Translations under genes and position numbers: made by a program
The notes under the pieces: model-generated
Database searches by the model: none
The model's input: only the letters and a program-made list of their open reading frames with translations
What the model was told of the DNA's origin: nothing
Assembly (NCBI RefSeq): GCF_000196015.1
Contig: NC_007974.2
Location: 2,480,001-2,544,000, forward strand
Direction of reading: 5' to 3'
Origin: Cupriavidus metallidurans CH34
GTDB lineage: Bacteria > Pseudomonadota > Gammaproteobacteria > Burkholderiales > Burkholderiaceae
DNA: 64,000 nt
Part shown: positions 17,958-27,055 of the stretch, in pieces
Layout: every line of letters starts with the position of its first letter
Position numbering within the stretch: the stretch's first letter is position 1

Positions 17958-19343
17958 ATGAAAGGCCATACGTACGCGGCTGACGGTCTTGTCGGTCGGC
18001 TTGGCGTCTATGCCCGAGTCCTGCTTTTGCAGGGGCCTGTAGGGCCGTTCTTTGCTCAATTGCGAGATGATCTGGCCCAGCAGGGAACCGAGGTCTGGAA
18101 GGTTAACCTCAACGGTGGGGATGACCTCTACTACTACGGTGAACGCGTGCTCCACTTTGCGCAGCCGATGGCAGCCTGGAGTGACTGGTTGCGGAAACTG
18201 GTGATCCGGGCGCGCGTGGAGGCCATCGTCGTTTTCGGAAGCACACGGCGTCATCATAGGATTGCTGCCGGGCTCGCTCAGGAACTCGGGCTCGACTTCT
18301 GGGTATTCGAAGAGGGCTACCTTCGCCCCGACTTCATCACTCTGGAACGTGGAGGAGTAAATGCCGATTCCCCGCTGGCCCGCATCCCTCTTGACACAAT
18401 ACCGCTGCTTCCAGCGCCAGAAGGGCTGCGGCAGTATCCCGGTGCCTATTGGAAGATGGCGCGACATGCCTTGCGCTACTTCGCGGCGGGATGGGCTGCG
18501 GCGGGGCGCTACCCAGCCTACCGGCACCATAAGCCATTCCGACTGCGAGAACTGGCTTGCTGGATCCGGGCGGCTTACCGCAAGCCGTGGTATCGACTCC
18601 GCGAAAGGCGCTTGGTGGCGCGGCTGCTCATGCCTGGGCATCCGCGGTTCTATCTGCTGGCTCTGCAGGTCTATAACGATAGCCAGATCCGCAGCCGCAG
18701 TCCGTGGCGTCGAATGGAGGACGTTATCGAATGGTCCATCTTCTCGTTCTCGAAGTTCGCTCCCCCGGACTCGTTGCTGGTCATTAAGCATCATCCCATG
18801 GATAGAGGCCATCGCGACTATGCCGCAGCCATTGCTACGATCAGCGACCGGTTCGCAGTGGCTGACAGGATCGTGTATGTCCATGATCCGCATTTACCGT
18901 CTCTGTTGCGACGCAGCAGTGGGGTGGTCACAGTTAATTCCACCATGGGAGTACAAGCTCTGCACCACGGTGTCCCTGTCATGACACTCGGCCGTGCCTT
19001 CTACGGGCACACGGGCATGACCTGGCAAGGAACGCTCGACGAGTTCTGGACGTTGGCCCAACCGACGAACCGGCTGGACTGGATCCGCTGGAAGCACTAT
19101 GTCATTCACGAGTCCCAAGTCAACGCGTCCTTCTACACAGGAGGCAAGGCCGTGCCCAGCCAAGGGATGAGCGGCATTCGGTGCGCCACGAGGGCTTTCG
19201 TAGAGATGGCAGGTCGCCTGCTGCGAGCCTCGATCCACGGAATACAACGCTTCGGGTCGATCGCGAATAGGCCGGTAAAGGGCGCTGAGCCGTTGCCGCA
19301 AAGTCCTTTACCGCGTAAATCATTCTCGGATTACGACGCGTAG
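17958..19343 (+). CDS. kpsS: Beta-Kdo transferase KpsS
   Basis: The 461-residue protein adds the first Kdo to the lipid acceptor in group 2-type capsule assembly. Signatures include VLLLQGPVGPFFAQLRDDL, FEEGYLRPDFITLE (Phe117-Glu130), VIKHHPMDRG and TVNSTMGVQALHHGVPVMTL. The open frame continues 100 codons upstream inside kpsC; the ATG at 17958 is chosen because it lies just after the kpsC stop and gives the usual N terminus. The C terminus is about 60 residues longer than in E. coli KpsS and rich in Arg and Ser/Pro. It is the last gene of the plus-strand capsule operon. Confidence 0.93.
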   Translation: MKGHTYAADGLVGRLGVYARVLLLQGPVGPFFAQLRDDLAQQGTEVWKVNLNGGDDLYYYGERVLHFAQPMAAWSDWLRKLVIRARVEAIVVFGSTRRHHRIAAGLAQELGLDFWVFEEGYLRPDFITLERGGVNADSPLARIPLDTIPLLPAPEGLRQYPGAYWKMARHALRYFAAGWAAAGRYPAYRHHKPFRLRELACWIRAAYRKPWYRLRERRLVARLLMPGHPRFYLLALQVYNDSQIRSRSPWRRMEDVIEWSIFSFSKFAPPDSLLVIKHHPMDRGHRDYAAAIATISDRFAVADRIVYVHDPHLPSLLRRSSGVVTVNSTMGVQALHHGVPVMTLGRAFYGHTGMTWQGTLDEFWTLAQPTNRLDWIRWKHYVIHESQVNASFYTGGKAVPSQGMSGIRCATRAFVEMAGRLLRASIHGIQRFGSIANRPVKGAEPLPQSPLPRKSFSDYDA

Positions 19344-19603
19344 CCCTGGATAGGACACCGTCAGGTTGCCCAGCGGAAGATGTCCAGTGTGACTGGTGCC
19401 AAAGCTGCATGACCAGCGTCGCCGGCATGGAATCGTGTTAGCAACGGGCTAAGAATGACCCCCTCTGGGCGAAAGCAGCTTCAAGACGCCATCGCTATCG
19501 GAGCTCTTGTCCTGGCTTTGAAGTTCACGCATGAACTCGCGCACAAGCAACCAGAAATTTCTCGTAGAAGGTAGGAGATCTCTCCGATCAAAAGTCCGTC
19601 TCT

Positions 19604-19722
19604 GCATTAAGAATGCTGTCCAAGGGATGCTCACTGCTGATTATCCCTTGTGTTGATACTGCTTTGACCCCAGCATCAACACTTCCCCGTATGGCCGCTT
19701 CCTCCCGGAGCGGCTTTTTTTT
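19604..19722 (+). ncRNA. Candidate structured RNA ending in a terminator
   Basis: Four stems lie in a row: GCATT/AATGC (19604-19616), CAAGGGAT/ATCCCTTG (19621-19650), TGTTGATACTG/CAGCATCAACA (19651-19681, one mismatch) and GCCGCT/AGCGGC (19694-19714) followed by eight T. The second and third stems abut with no base between them. The loop of the last stem contains CCTCCC, an anti-Shine-Dalgarno-like sequence. The region begins about 260 bases after kpsS, so it is either an independent small RNA or the folded 3' end of the capsule transcript. No strong promoter is visible directly upstream. Confidence 0.5.
19694..19722 (+). terminator. Rho-independent terminator
   Basis: A six-base-pair GC stem (GCCGCT/AGCGGC, extended by CC/GG across one bulged T) is followed directly by TTTTTTTT. 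It is the first intrinsic terminator after kpsS and would end the plus-strand capsule transcript or the candidate RNA. Confidence 0.85.
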
Positions 19723-20218
19723 GAATCAGGCCAGACGCCGACGCGCGGCCGTCAACAGGAATACTTCCGTGCAATGACAAGGACGAGGCAAGCGCACCGA
19801 CACTGGCCGGGCTATCCAAGAACTTTCACTGAAGCCAATCTGAAGCTGCGTACGTCAGAGTCTAGGAAAATCGGCGATCCTGACGTAAGAGTCGAGCTTT
19901 CCTCTCGCCTCTGATTGGACCGGTCCCTGCTCACCTTCACGGACCTATCTGGTGCGCCTGCTCTCCTGAGCAGGCGCATGCCGGATCTACGGCTGAGTCA
20001 TCCCTCATATAGCCGATTGCACCAATCGACACCTCACGCGTCATTCCCCTCTCTGATTTGCCGACTTCCCGGTGGAGTTGTATCCGCCGCAAGCCGTGTT
20101 GCTCGCCATCGCACGCTCGCGATGATCCTTTTCCCGATTGTCACGCCCCAATACCATTGGCGGGCTTGTGACAAATTGTGATAGCTAGATCTCTATTCAG
20201 AAATTTCAGATCTAGAAT

Positions 20219-20232
20219 TCGGAATATTCCGA
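20219..20232. promoter_or_regulatory. 14-bp perfect palindrome, candidate operator
   Basis: TCGGAATATTCCGA is its own reverse complement. It lies about 195 bases before the lipoprotein gene start and just after a second short palindrome (GAAATTTC at 20200-20207). It shares the TCGGAA-N2-TTCCGA pattern with the palindrome at 84-99. Confidence 0.45.
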
Positions 20233-20427
20233 GTCATTAATGCTTGTCCGCATGGTTCGGATCAGGAAGACCGCTACCAAGCCGGAGGCATTTCATGCGC
20301 GAACCACCATAGATTTCCAATCAGTCTGCATGACTACATGAAGGGCAACTGACGCGACACGCCATTGAGGCAAGGCGAGTTGACGTGATGCCCCGATTTC
20401 TCGAAATTCACTATCGGAAGAGCCATC

Positions 20428-21039
20428 ATGCTTAACCTGTCGTCTCAGGTCGAGCGGGTATCGTGCGCCCGTATTTCCCGTGTCGCTTTCATACTTCCAG
20501 TATTCGCCACGCTTGCTACTGGATGCGCCACATCATCGGTATCGGCAGCAGAGATCAGCATGGAGCAGAACACGGAGTTGACATCAGAAGTCAGCGCGAA
20601 ACCAGTGACCACAGACTCGGATGCCGATGAGGAAGCCCGCAGTTTTCAGAAGCAACTATGGATCAATCCCGGATTCATCTCGCTGCATTTCACTAAGATT
20701 GAGGAACGCAATCCACTGAATCTTGGATTCGGGGCAGAGTGGCGCTTCAACGAGGACACCGGAGTTATCGCCGGGACGTACGTGAACAGCGTGCGCAAGC
20801 AATCCACCTATGGCGGCGTCAGCTGGCAACCGATTACCCTCGGCGCTACTCAGCTCGGCGCTGCCTTGGGGGTGATACGTGGATACCCCAAACTCAACCA
20901 CGGTGGCTGGATTCCGATGATTCTGCCGACACTCAGCTACGCGTATGGCAGGTTCGGGTTCAACCTTGTTCTCGTGCCGCCATTGGGAGACAAGAACGTC
21001 GGCTCTCTGTCGCTACAGCTGAAGTTCAAGGTATGGTGA
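20428..21039 (+). CDS. Outer-membrane beta-barrel-like lipoprotein
   Basis: The 203-residue protein begins with a signal segment ending in the lipobox-like ATGC (Cys33). After a Glu/Asp/Thr-rich linker (about 40-75) the rest has alternating strands and aromatic girdles: LNLGFGAEWRFNEDTGVIAG, RKQSTYGGVSWQPITLG, NHGGWIPMILPTLSYAYGRF, and a last strand LSLQLKFKVW ending in an aromatic residue. This is typical of small eight-stranded outer-membrane barrels; similar proteins are often annotated only as hypothetical. A GGAAGAG site precedes the ATG. Function is unknown. Lipidation of a barrel protein would be unusual, so the Cys may be part of an ordinary signal peptide. Confidence 0.6.
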   Translation: MLNLSSQVERVSCARISRVAFILPVFATLATGCATSSVSAAEISMEQNTELTSEVSAKPVTTDSDADEEARSFQKQLWINPGFISLHFTKIEERNPLNLGFGAEWRFNEDTGVIAGTYVNSVRKQSTYGGVSWQPITLGATQLGAALGVIRGYPKLNHGGWIPMILPTLSYAYGRFGFNLVLVPPLGDKNVGSLSLQLKFKVW

Positions 21040-21254
21040 TCGAGGTCCACGCGAACCACGCTGATTTAATTATTTTTGCCAGATCGCCCTTCCCGAACCG
21101 AGCGTGTTGGGTTCAGCGCAGCACGGTTGCAATTAGGACAAGTACGTCAGCACATTGTGAATACTCCTGAATGCACAGTCAGTACGCATTCCTACAATGC
21201 AAGGCCCCATTCACCGAATGCGTTCCCTCATATGAGCTGCCTCAGGAGCACAGA

Positions 21255-21518
21255 ATGACCGCGAGAACCCATCAACGTAGTCTGTACGAAATGGTTTTCC
21301 TGTATTTGAACCGGCGTCCGGGCCAACGCTTCGCTGCTTGTCAGCTGGCCAGGGCACTTAATGTGCGAACCATCATGATTCTGGATGCCATCGACATTCT
21401 CTCCGAACAGGGAAGAGTTGTTGCCGAACCGCTCACACCGGAACAGCTTGGATACTTTGTAGCCCCCGCACAGACGAATCAATGCTCCACGTGCAGTAAC
21501 AGGATCGACAAGAAGTAG
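21255..21518 (+). CDS. Small winged-helix-like protein with CxxC tail
   Basis: This is an 87-residue protein. Residues 10-65 (LYEMVFLYLNRRPGQRF, ACQLARALNVRTIMILDAI, DILSEQGRVVAEPL) have the helix pattern of a winged helix-turn-helix. The C terminus ends with QCSTCSNRIDKK, a single CxxC pair that could bind metal or be redox-active as a dimer. The ATG at 21255 is chosen because AGGAG lies seven bases upstream; an upstream in-frame ATG at 21171 lacks a site. It is likely a DNA-binding regulator; its target is unknown. Confidence 0.6.
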   Translation: MTARTHQRSLYEMVFLYLNRRPGQRFAACQLARALNVRTIMILDAIDILSEQGRVVAEPLTPEQLGYFVAPAQTNQCSTCSNRIDKK

Positions 21519-21548
21519 ATCCTTTGCAAAAACACACGCCGCAAGCGC

Positions 21549-21579
21549 AAAAAAAGACGCCCATCTTCGAGATGGGCGT
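21549..21579 (-). terminator. Rho-independent terminator (minus strand)
   Basis: Perfect ten-base arms (ACGCCCATCT and AGATGGGCGT) with a three-base loop are preceded on the plus strand by seven A, so the U run lies on the minus-strand transcript. It probably ends the protease message, about 180 bases after its stop. Confidence 0.8.
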
Positions 21580-21758
21580 AGCGGGAAAAGATCGTTGGGG
21601 TCAATTCAACGAATCTGCCAGCGGGTCGGGTAACCCGCTGGCAACGTCTAGTATCCGTATTGACAATGCGCGCATCAATCGGACACGTCGGATTGATGAC
21701 ATGGAAGAATCCGAATGCATTCCTCTGTTCGCCGATGAGCGCGGACCCAACGATCTTC

Positions 21759-23453
21759 TTACTGCAACCGCCCTTGCGTGACGCCCCGACCGGCGCGCCA
21801 CACACATCGGCGCCGCGCAAATCCCGCTAATCCAATCATCAGTAGCGCGGCGGCACTCCACGGCGCGAAGGCACCGCCACCTCCGCCATTGCTGCTACTA
21901 GTGCCACCACCCCCGTTGCTGCTGCCGCCACCGCCTGTGGGGGGCGCCGGTGGCTGGGTAGTCGATGTCGCCGGCGAAGCTTTGGGCGCAGCCGCCAGCG
22001 CCGCGTCAGCATCAAGCAACCCGGCGCCGCAATCGCCAACATGGTCGCCAGTTGTGCAGTACGTGTTGGCGGGATGCGGACGCGCTGTTGCCTTCAGCAC
22101 CGTGGTGACTAGCGCTGGGGTCAGCGCCGGATTCTGCGCCAGCATCATCGACACCACCCCTGACACGATGGGTGCGGCGAAACTTGTGCCTTGAGAGCCG
22201 ACGACCGAATATGTTGTGGGCCCTGCCGCACCGCTGTTGCTCAGTGTGGCGATGTACGACATGCCTGCGGGTGACGCACATGTGGCAACGCCACCCGACA
22301 CACTGAGCCTGGAGTTGCCACAGCCTCCGCCTGGCGCGCTGATTGCCACCTCCGGCCCGACATTGGCATAACTTGCGTTCTCCCCGTCGTTGGCGTGTGC
22401 CGTTACCGCGATCACGCCAGTGCAATCGGCCGGGGACTCGACGGCGCCGGAGGAGTTGCCCGCCGCCGCCACCACGATCACGCCGGCGGCATTCAAATCG
22501 TTGATGGCCTGTTGCTCGAAGCTTGAGCACGTTCCACCACCAAGGCTGATGTTGACCACGCGTGCGGGTGTGGGATTTGGCGGCACGTTGGGCACGCTAA
22601 GCCCGCCTGCCCAGCGCATGCCATCGATAGTGTCGGAAAGCAAGGCACCGCAGCGGCCGGATACTCTTACTGGTTGAATACGCGCATTCCAGTCGACCCC
22701 AGCTATACCTTGCCCATTGTTGGTGATTGCGCCGATGACGCTTGCCACGCGCGTGCCGTGCCAGGTGCTATTGGATGCGCCGCTGCCATCCGGGCAGGTA
22801 GTGCCGCTCGGCACGTAGTCGCCCGGATCGGTCGGGTCGGCATCGCGGCCGTCGCCGTCCTGCGATACGTCAGTGGGCGTGATGAAGTCGTATCCCGCAA
22901 CCAGTCGCCCGGCGAGGTCTGGATGCGGCAAGTAGCCAGTGTCAACGACTGCCACTACGACGCTGCTCGCGCCACGCGAGCGATCCCATGCGCGCGGCAG
23001 GTTGACGCCACCAGCGGAGTTCGCCGGTGCGCCCATATAGGGCAACTGATAGCTGAAATCCGGATCGTTGGGAACGGTGTCGTGTAGGCGCAGCCACCGG
23101 TCCGGTACGGCGTCGGCCACGCGCGGGTCATTTCGCAAGCGCTTCGCAACGGCCTCAGGGCCTTCGCCACGGCCGTCCTGGATTGCCAGCAACTGCATCG
23201 TTCCGCTCATCGGGCGCTTGAGGGCGATGCCGAGCCCGGTACTCGATTCGACGCGGCGTATGCGTGCGGTGTCTCCCGCGGCATCGATCGTGGTACTACC
23301 ATCGCGCCAACGCACGATGTAGTTGCCGGTGTAGGTCGCAACGCTCGCGCCAGCGGCTACCGGAAAGGCAATGCCAGACAGTGCGACGCCGGCGACAATC
23401 ATCAGGGCGAGCTGGAGCGATCGGGGGCAGGCCTTCGACAATGTGAGCGGCAT
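21759..23453 (-). CDS. Secreted subtilisin-like serine protease with GlyGly-CTERM-like tail
   Basis: The 564-residue protein has a signal peptide (about 1-35), a propeptide-like segment (40-120) and an S8 peptidase domain with Asp171 (VVDTGY), His232 (WHGTRVAS), the oxyanion Asn333 (AAGNSS) and Ser424 (GTSFAAP). After a Pro/Thr linker and a Gly/Ser-rich run (507-527) comes a hydrophobic helix (about 528-545) closed by ARRRC, which matches the layout of GlyGly-CTERM anchors cut by rhombosortase-type rhomboid proteases. It would be exported, possibly by type II secretion, and processed at the surface. No rhombosortase gene is in the window. An AGGA site precedes the ATG. A terminator follows at 21549-21579. 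Confidence 0.92.
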   Translation of the reverse strand: MPLTLSKACPRSLQLALMIVAGVALSGIAFPVAAGASVATYTGNYIVRWRDGSTTIDAAGDTARIRRVESSTGLGIALKRPMSGTMQLLAIQDGRGEGPEAVAKRLRNDPRVADAVPDRWLRLHDTVPNDPDFSYQLPYMGAPANSAGGVNLPRAWDRSRGASSVVVAVVDTGYLPHPDLAGRLVAGYDFITPTDVSQDGDGRDADPTDPGDYVPSGTTCPDGSGASNSTWHGTRVASVIGAITNNGQGIAGVDWNARIQPVRVSGRCGALLSDTIDGMRWAGGLSVPNVPPNPTPARVVNISLGGGTCSSFEQQAINDLNAAGVIVVAAAGNSSGAVESPADCTGVIAVTAHANDGENASYANVGPEVAISAPGGGCGNSRLSVSGGVATCASPAGMSYIATLSNSGAAGPTTYSVVGSQGTSFAAPIVSGVVSMMLAQNPALTPALVTTVLKATARPHPANTYCTTGDHVGDCGAGLLDADAALAAAPKASPATSTTQPPAPPTGGGGSSNGGGGTSSSNGGGGGAFAPWSAAALLMIGLAGFARRRCVWRAGRGVTQGRLQ

Positions 23454-23778
23454 CTGGATTCCTGTGTGTGGACGCGATGCCGGTTGGTCTTTTCGCGATT
23501 ACGACGCACGGCATCGCATCACCTTACACAGCCGCCCCCGTACCTCACACCGGGCGTTTCTGAATCAAGATGCGGAAACTTCCTCGTAGGGAATCGTGAC
23601 ATGCCATCAAAGAGAGGAGCTGGCGCAAAGATGCGCGCATTGACGGCATGAAAAGACCGCCCAGCGAACACTGGGCGGGGAAGGGGAGTTGCGGCGCCAA
23701 TTGGGGAACTGGCGAAACCGCGTCTTGAACATATCAGATCGGAAGTTTCTGGCCGATTTCAAAGAGATGTCATTTTCG
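23454..23778. other. Spacer between protease and decarboxylase remnant
   Basis: No gene is supported. The stretch must hold the protease promoter near 23460-23560 and contains one strong minus-strand hairpin at 23652-23678. Confidence 0.5.
23652..23678 (-). terminator. Rho-independent terminator (minus strand)
   Basis: Arms CCGCCCAG and CTGGGCGG with a six-base loop are followed on the minus strand by TCTTTTC. It lies about 100 bases after the end of the decarboxylase remnant and probably once ended that gene. Confidence 0.65.
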
Positions 23779-24054
23779 TCAATCGCAAGGAGAAGGCATG
23801 CCCCGGGACTCACCAAACATCACTCCATCTTCAATCCCACCGCCTTCGTGACGGACTGATAGGTCGGCCAGGAAGCCTGCCGCCAGCGTGGAATCCGGAG
23901 CGGGTCGGAAGGCGATGGCCAGCCGGTTGTAGGCGTTCATCAGGCTGATTGCTATCGTCAGGTCGGCAAGTTCCTTTTCACCGAACACCGCAGCGGCAGA
24001 GTTGAAATCCGCGTCTGGCACATGGGTGTCAGCCACGCGAGTCACCGATCCCAC
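23779..24054 (-). pseudogene. Carboxymuconolactone decarboxylase-family remnant
   Basis: The frame encodes VTRVADTHVPDADF followed by GEKELADLTIAISLMNAYN and RLAIAFRP, which matches the C-terminal third of AhpD-like carboxymuconolactone decarboxylase proteins of about 150 residues. The N-terminal part with the CxxC redox motif is missing: upstream of 24054 the frame is closed by a stop, and the adjacent 90 bases encode nothing related. The downstream part of the frame (after RLAIAFRP) also departs from the family. It is best read as a truncated gene left by a deletion next to the acyl-CoA synthetase. Confidence 0.7.
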
Positions 24055-24147
24055 CCATTATCGAGCGACAGCTTCCCAATGCCTTCGAGCACTTGCAGCA
24101 CGTGATCCGCCCTCCGCGGGTCTTGCCACGCCATCAGTCAACATCAG

Positions 24148-25851
24148 TCAACGCAAGTCGGGGAAATCTTCCTCCCAGTATTCACCGGGCATCCTCGACG
24201 ACTGATCCTCGCGCTCCATCTCGCGGCGGCGGAGGTCAACGCGCCGGATCTTTCCGGAGATCGTCTTGGGTAGCTCGCTGAACTGCAGCCTGCGAATCCG
24301 CTTGTACGGAGCGAGCTTCTCTCTCGAAAAGCGGAATACCGCCCTGGCCAGTTCGGGGCCAGCCTCGTAGCCCTGGCGAACCGTGACATAGGCCTTCGGC
24401 ACATACAGCTTTACCGGGTCCGGGCTCGGCACAACGGCGGCCTCGCCAATGGCCTCGTGTTCGATCAGGACGCTCTCCAGCTCGAATGGACTCAGCCGGT
24501 AGTCCGATGCCTTGAAGACATCGTCCGCGCGACCCACGTAGACAAGGTACCCGTCGTCCCGGCGCATCGCGATATCGGACGTGTGATAGAAGCCATTGCG
24601 CATGGCTTCCGCAGTCGCCTTCTCGTTGTTCGAGTAGCCCGCCATCAATCCAAGCGGGCGGCTGGCCAGCGAGAGGACAATCTCGCCCTCGTTTGCGGGA
24701 TGATCATCCAGATCCACCAGATCGACACGGTACCCGGGAAGCGGCCTGCCCATCGAGCCTGGCACGACGGGCTGACCCGGCGGATTGCCGATTTGGCAGG
24801 TTGTCTCGGTCTGCCCGAATCCGTCGCGAATGGTGATGCCCCACGCGCTCTGCACCCGCTCGATGATTTCCGGGTTGAGCGGTTCTCCTGCCCCGACGAT
24901 CTCGCGCAGCTTTACCGCATACGAAGCCAACGGCTCCTGCACGAGCATTCGCCATACCGTTGGCGGGGCGCAGAGCGTAGTGACGTTGCGTTGCACGAGC
25001 ACGTCCAGCGCATCCCTCGGAGCGAAGCGGGCGAAGTTGTAGATGAAGACGCACGCCTGGGCATTCCACGGCGCGTAGAAGCAACTCCATGCGTGCTTGG
25101 CCCATCCCGGGGAACTGATGTTCCAGTGAATGTCCCCGGGCTGGAGCCCAATCCAGTACATCGTCGACAAGTGGCCAACGGGATAGCTCTGATGCGTGTG
25201 TTCGACCAGCTTTGGTTTCGATGTCGTGCCCGACGTGAAATACAGGAGCAGCAGATCCGTCGCGCGGGTTACCCCGTCCGGGACGAAGGTTGGCGACGCC
25301 TGATACGCGTCACCAATGTGATGCCACCCTGCGACGCGCTCGCCCACCGCGATACGGGTGACGCTCGCGTCAACATCTTCGAATTTTCCCAGCTCCGCAC
25401 CGTCGACCACGACGAACCGCGCCTCGCCGAGTTGCACGCGATCGCGAACATCGTCGGGAGATAACTGGGTCGTGGCAGGCAGCACAACGGCACCGAGCTT
25501 CATCGCCGCCAGCATGACATCCCACAACTCGACCCGATTGGGCAGCATCAGGAGGAGCCGGTCGCCGCGCGAGACACCCAAGCCGCGTAAGTAGTTGGCC
25601 ATGCGAGAAGAGCGCTCCGACATCTCCCTGAAAGACAATGGCGCGCCTGCATCATTGGGGCTGTCCACAATCCAGAGTGCGGGATTGTCGTTTCCCTGCG
25701 CCATGACGTCGAAGTAATCGAGCGCCCAGTTGAACTCGCCGAGCTGTGGCCAGGCAAATTCCCCATATGCGCGATCGTAGTCCGCGCGATGTCGCAGCAG
25801 AAAGTCCCGTGCGGCGACGAATGCTGCGGCTCCTGATGCCCCGTCTTTCAT
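24148..25851 (-). CDS. AMP-forming acyl-CoA synthetase
   Basis: The 567-residue enzyme activates a carboxylic acid with ATP and joins it to CoA. The adenylate-forming motifs are intact: YFTSGTTSKPKLVEH (P loop), the A5 motif GFGQTETT, the HTSDIAMRRDDGYLVYVGR hinge region and the late Lys in LPKTISGKIRR. The closest style is that of the medium-chain/acetyl-CoA synthetase-like (ACSM-type) group, so a medium-chain or aromatic acid is a likely substrate. AGGAGA stands six bases before the ATG. It is a single gene with no beta-oxidation partners next to it. Confidence 0.88.
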   Translation of the reverse strand: MKDGASGAAAFVAARDFLLRHRADYDRAYGEFAWPQLGEFNWALDYFDVMAQGNDNPALWIVDSPNDAGAPLSFREMSERSSRMANYLRGLGVSRGDRLLLMLPNRVELWDVMLAAMKLGAVVLPATTQLSPDDVRDRVQLGEARFVVVDGAELGKFEDVDASVTRIAVGERVAGWHHIGDAYQASPTFVPDGVTRATDLLLLYFTSGTTSKPKLVEHTHQSYPVGHLSTMYWIGLQPGDIHWNISSPGWAKHAWSCFYAPWNAQACVFIYNFARFAPRDALDVLVQRNVTTLCAPPTVWRMLVQEPLASYAVKLREIVGAGEPLNPEIIERVQSAWGITIRDGFGQTETTCQIGNPPGQPVVPGSMGRPLPGYRVDLVDLDDHPANEGEIVLSLASRPLGLMAGYSNNEKATAEAMRNGFYHTSDIAMRRDDGYLVYVGRADDVFKASDYRLSPFELESVLIEHEAIGEAAVVPSPDPVKLYVPKAYVTVRQGYEAGPELARAVFRFSREKLAPYKRIRRLQFSELPKTISGKIRRVDLRRREMEREDQSSRMPGEYWEEDFPDLR

Positions 25852-27055
25852 CCTTGTCTCCTGGTTGGCGCGGTAGAGCGCTCTCGAATGAACAGCGAAT
25901 TACCAATACCCTGAACGGTGCGCGGCATTCGAGCCAACACCCAACCGTACCCCGCCGTCAGGCGTGGGCGACTGGCAAGAAGTCGCGCTGCAACAACGTT
26001 GAAGTATAGGTTTCGGGGGTTGGCGCCGGCAGCCGGGGAATACCAGCGTGTCAGGCGGGAATGAACGTTCCAGGGCTGGCTTTGGCTTCCGACTGCGGTC
26101 GCGTCGATGCACTTGGCCCGGGATCCAGCCCAGGGATACGTTCCGTGCAGTGCTGTGCGTCCGCCAAGGGACGTCGGCGGCTCTAGAGGAGCCAGCGCAA
26201 CGGCTCGACGACCACGTGGAACAACTGCGCGAGCACGGAAGTTACCTCGGTGTTCGAGACCTTTGCATAGGCAAAGATAATGACACTGGCGGATATGAGA
26301 GCGGCGAAAGCCGATTTGAGATTGTCACCCACAGCGCATCCTACGAATGTCGGGACGACGGCGCACTGCACTTTGCCGCCCCACCGTCAACGCGGATTCG
26401 ATGGCGGCATGGCAAGCATGCAGAGCTGGCACTTGCCCAGAGGCCCGGCAAGTATTGCCATTACTACGCTCGCTAGAAGGGCAAGATCTGTGCGCTAGCA
26501 GCCAGAAGACTGGAGCATGTTCGGTCCGAACTTCTTCGGGCAGTCAGGAGCGGCATGGCTAGCGGAAATGCCGCAGTGGCGCGAGTATCGACGAACCCGC
26601 TGCTCGATACCTGCCCTACATATCAGACCACAAGCCACGATCGAAAAAATCTCTTGTAATGAGATCGATTCCTATTTACTATTCGATCACTGTCTGACGC
26701 GCGGCAAGTCGCCGGAACCGGACGGTACAAGTTTTCAGAGCGTCGTCTCCGGCCGAAACCGGGCTCGCGACGCCTTATACCGACTTTTGTGGGGACCGCT
26801 CCGAAACACGGAGCGTTTGGTAGTAGCCAGTTGCAGGAAGATCGGGAAAACAACCAGACCCCGTTTTCCCGATCGCGTCATCCAGCAACAAGCCAGGCCA
26901 CCTTTTTATTCCGCGCGCCGTCCAGGCACGGCGCGCCGCCCGGGACGATGCAACACGCGCCGGACCGGGCGTCTTCCGCCTGACTTCTTCTTTCCCGTTC
27001 CATTCCAGGCCCTCGCCTGGTTCCATTGCACCGCCCGCCCGCGGGTGAGATCCGC
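25852..27055. other. 1.2-kb region without a recognisable gene
   Basis: Several open frames of 60-180 codons exist on both strands but none has a family signature and most have poor composition. One minus-strand frame at 26183-26371 encodes a hydrophobic segment (FAALISASVIIFAYAKV) that could be the decayed end of a membrane protein. The stretch 26640-26700 is AT-rich. It may be the relic of deleted genes. Confidence 0.45.

Larger units (their letters stand above)
19344..20427. other. 1.1-kb spacer after the capsule locus
   Basis: No convincing protein gene is present: short open frames have no ribosome-binding sites or family resemblance. The spacer holds a run of hairpins ending in a terminator (19604-19722) and an AT-rich block with several short palindromes (20188-20232) that probably includes the promoter of the following lipoprotein gene. 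Confidence 0.6.

Noticed and set aside
19915..20181. 88-codon plus-strand frame in the post-capsule spacer
   Set aside because: No ribosome-binding site, no fold signature and a Ser/Pro/Arg-rich composition typical of random frames.
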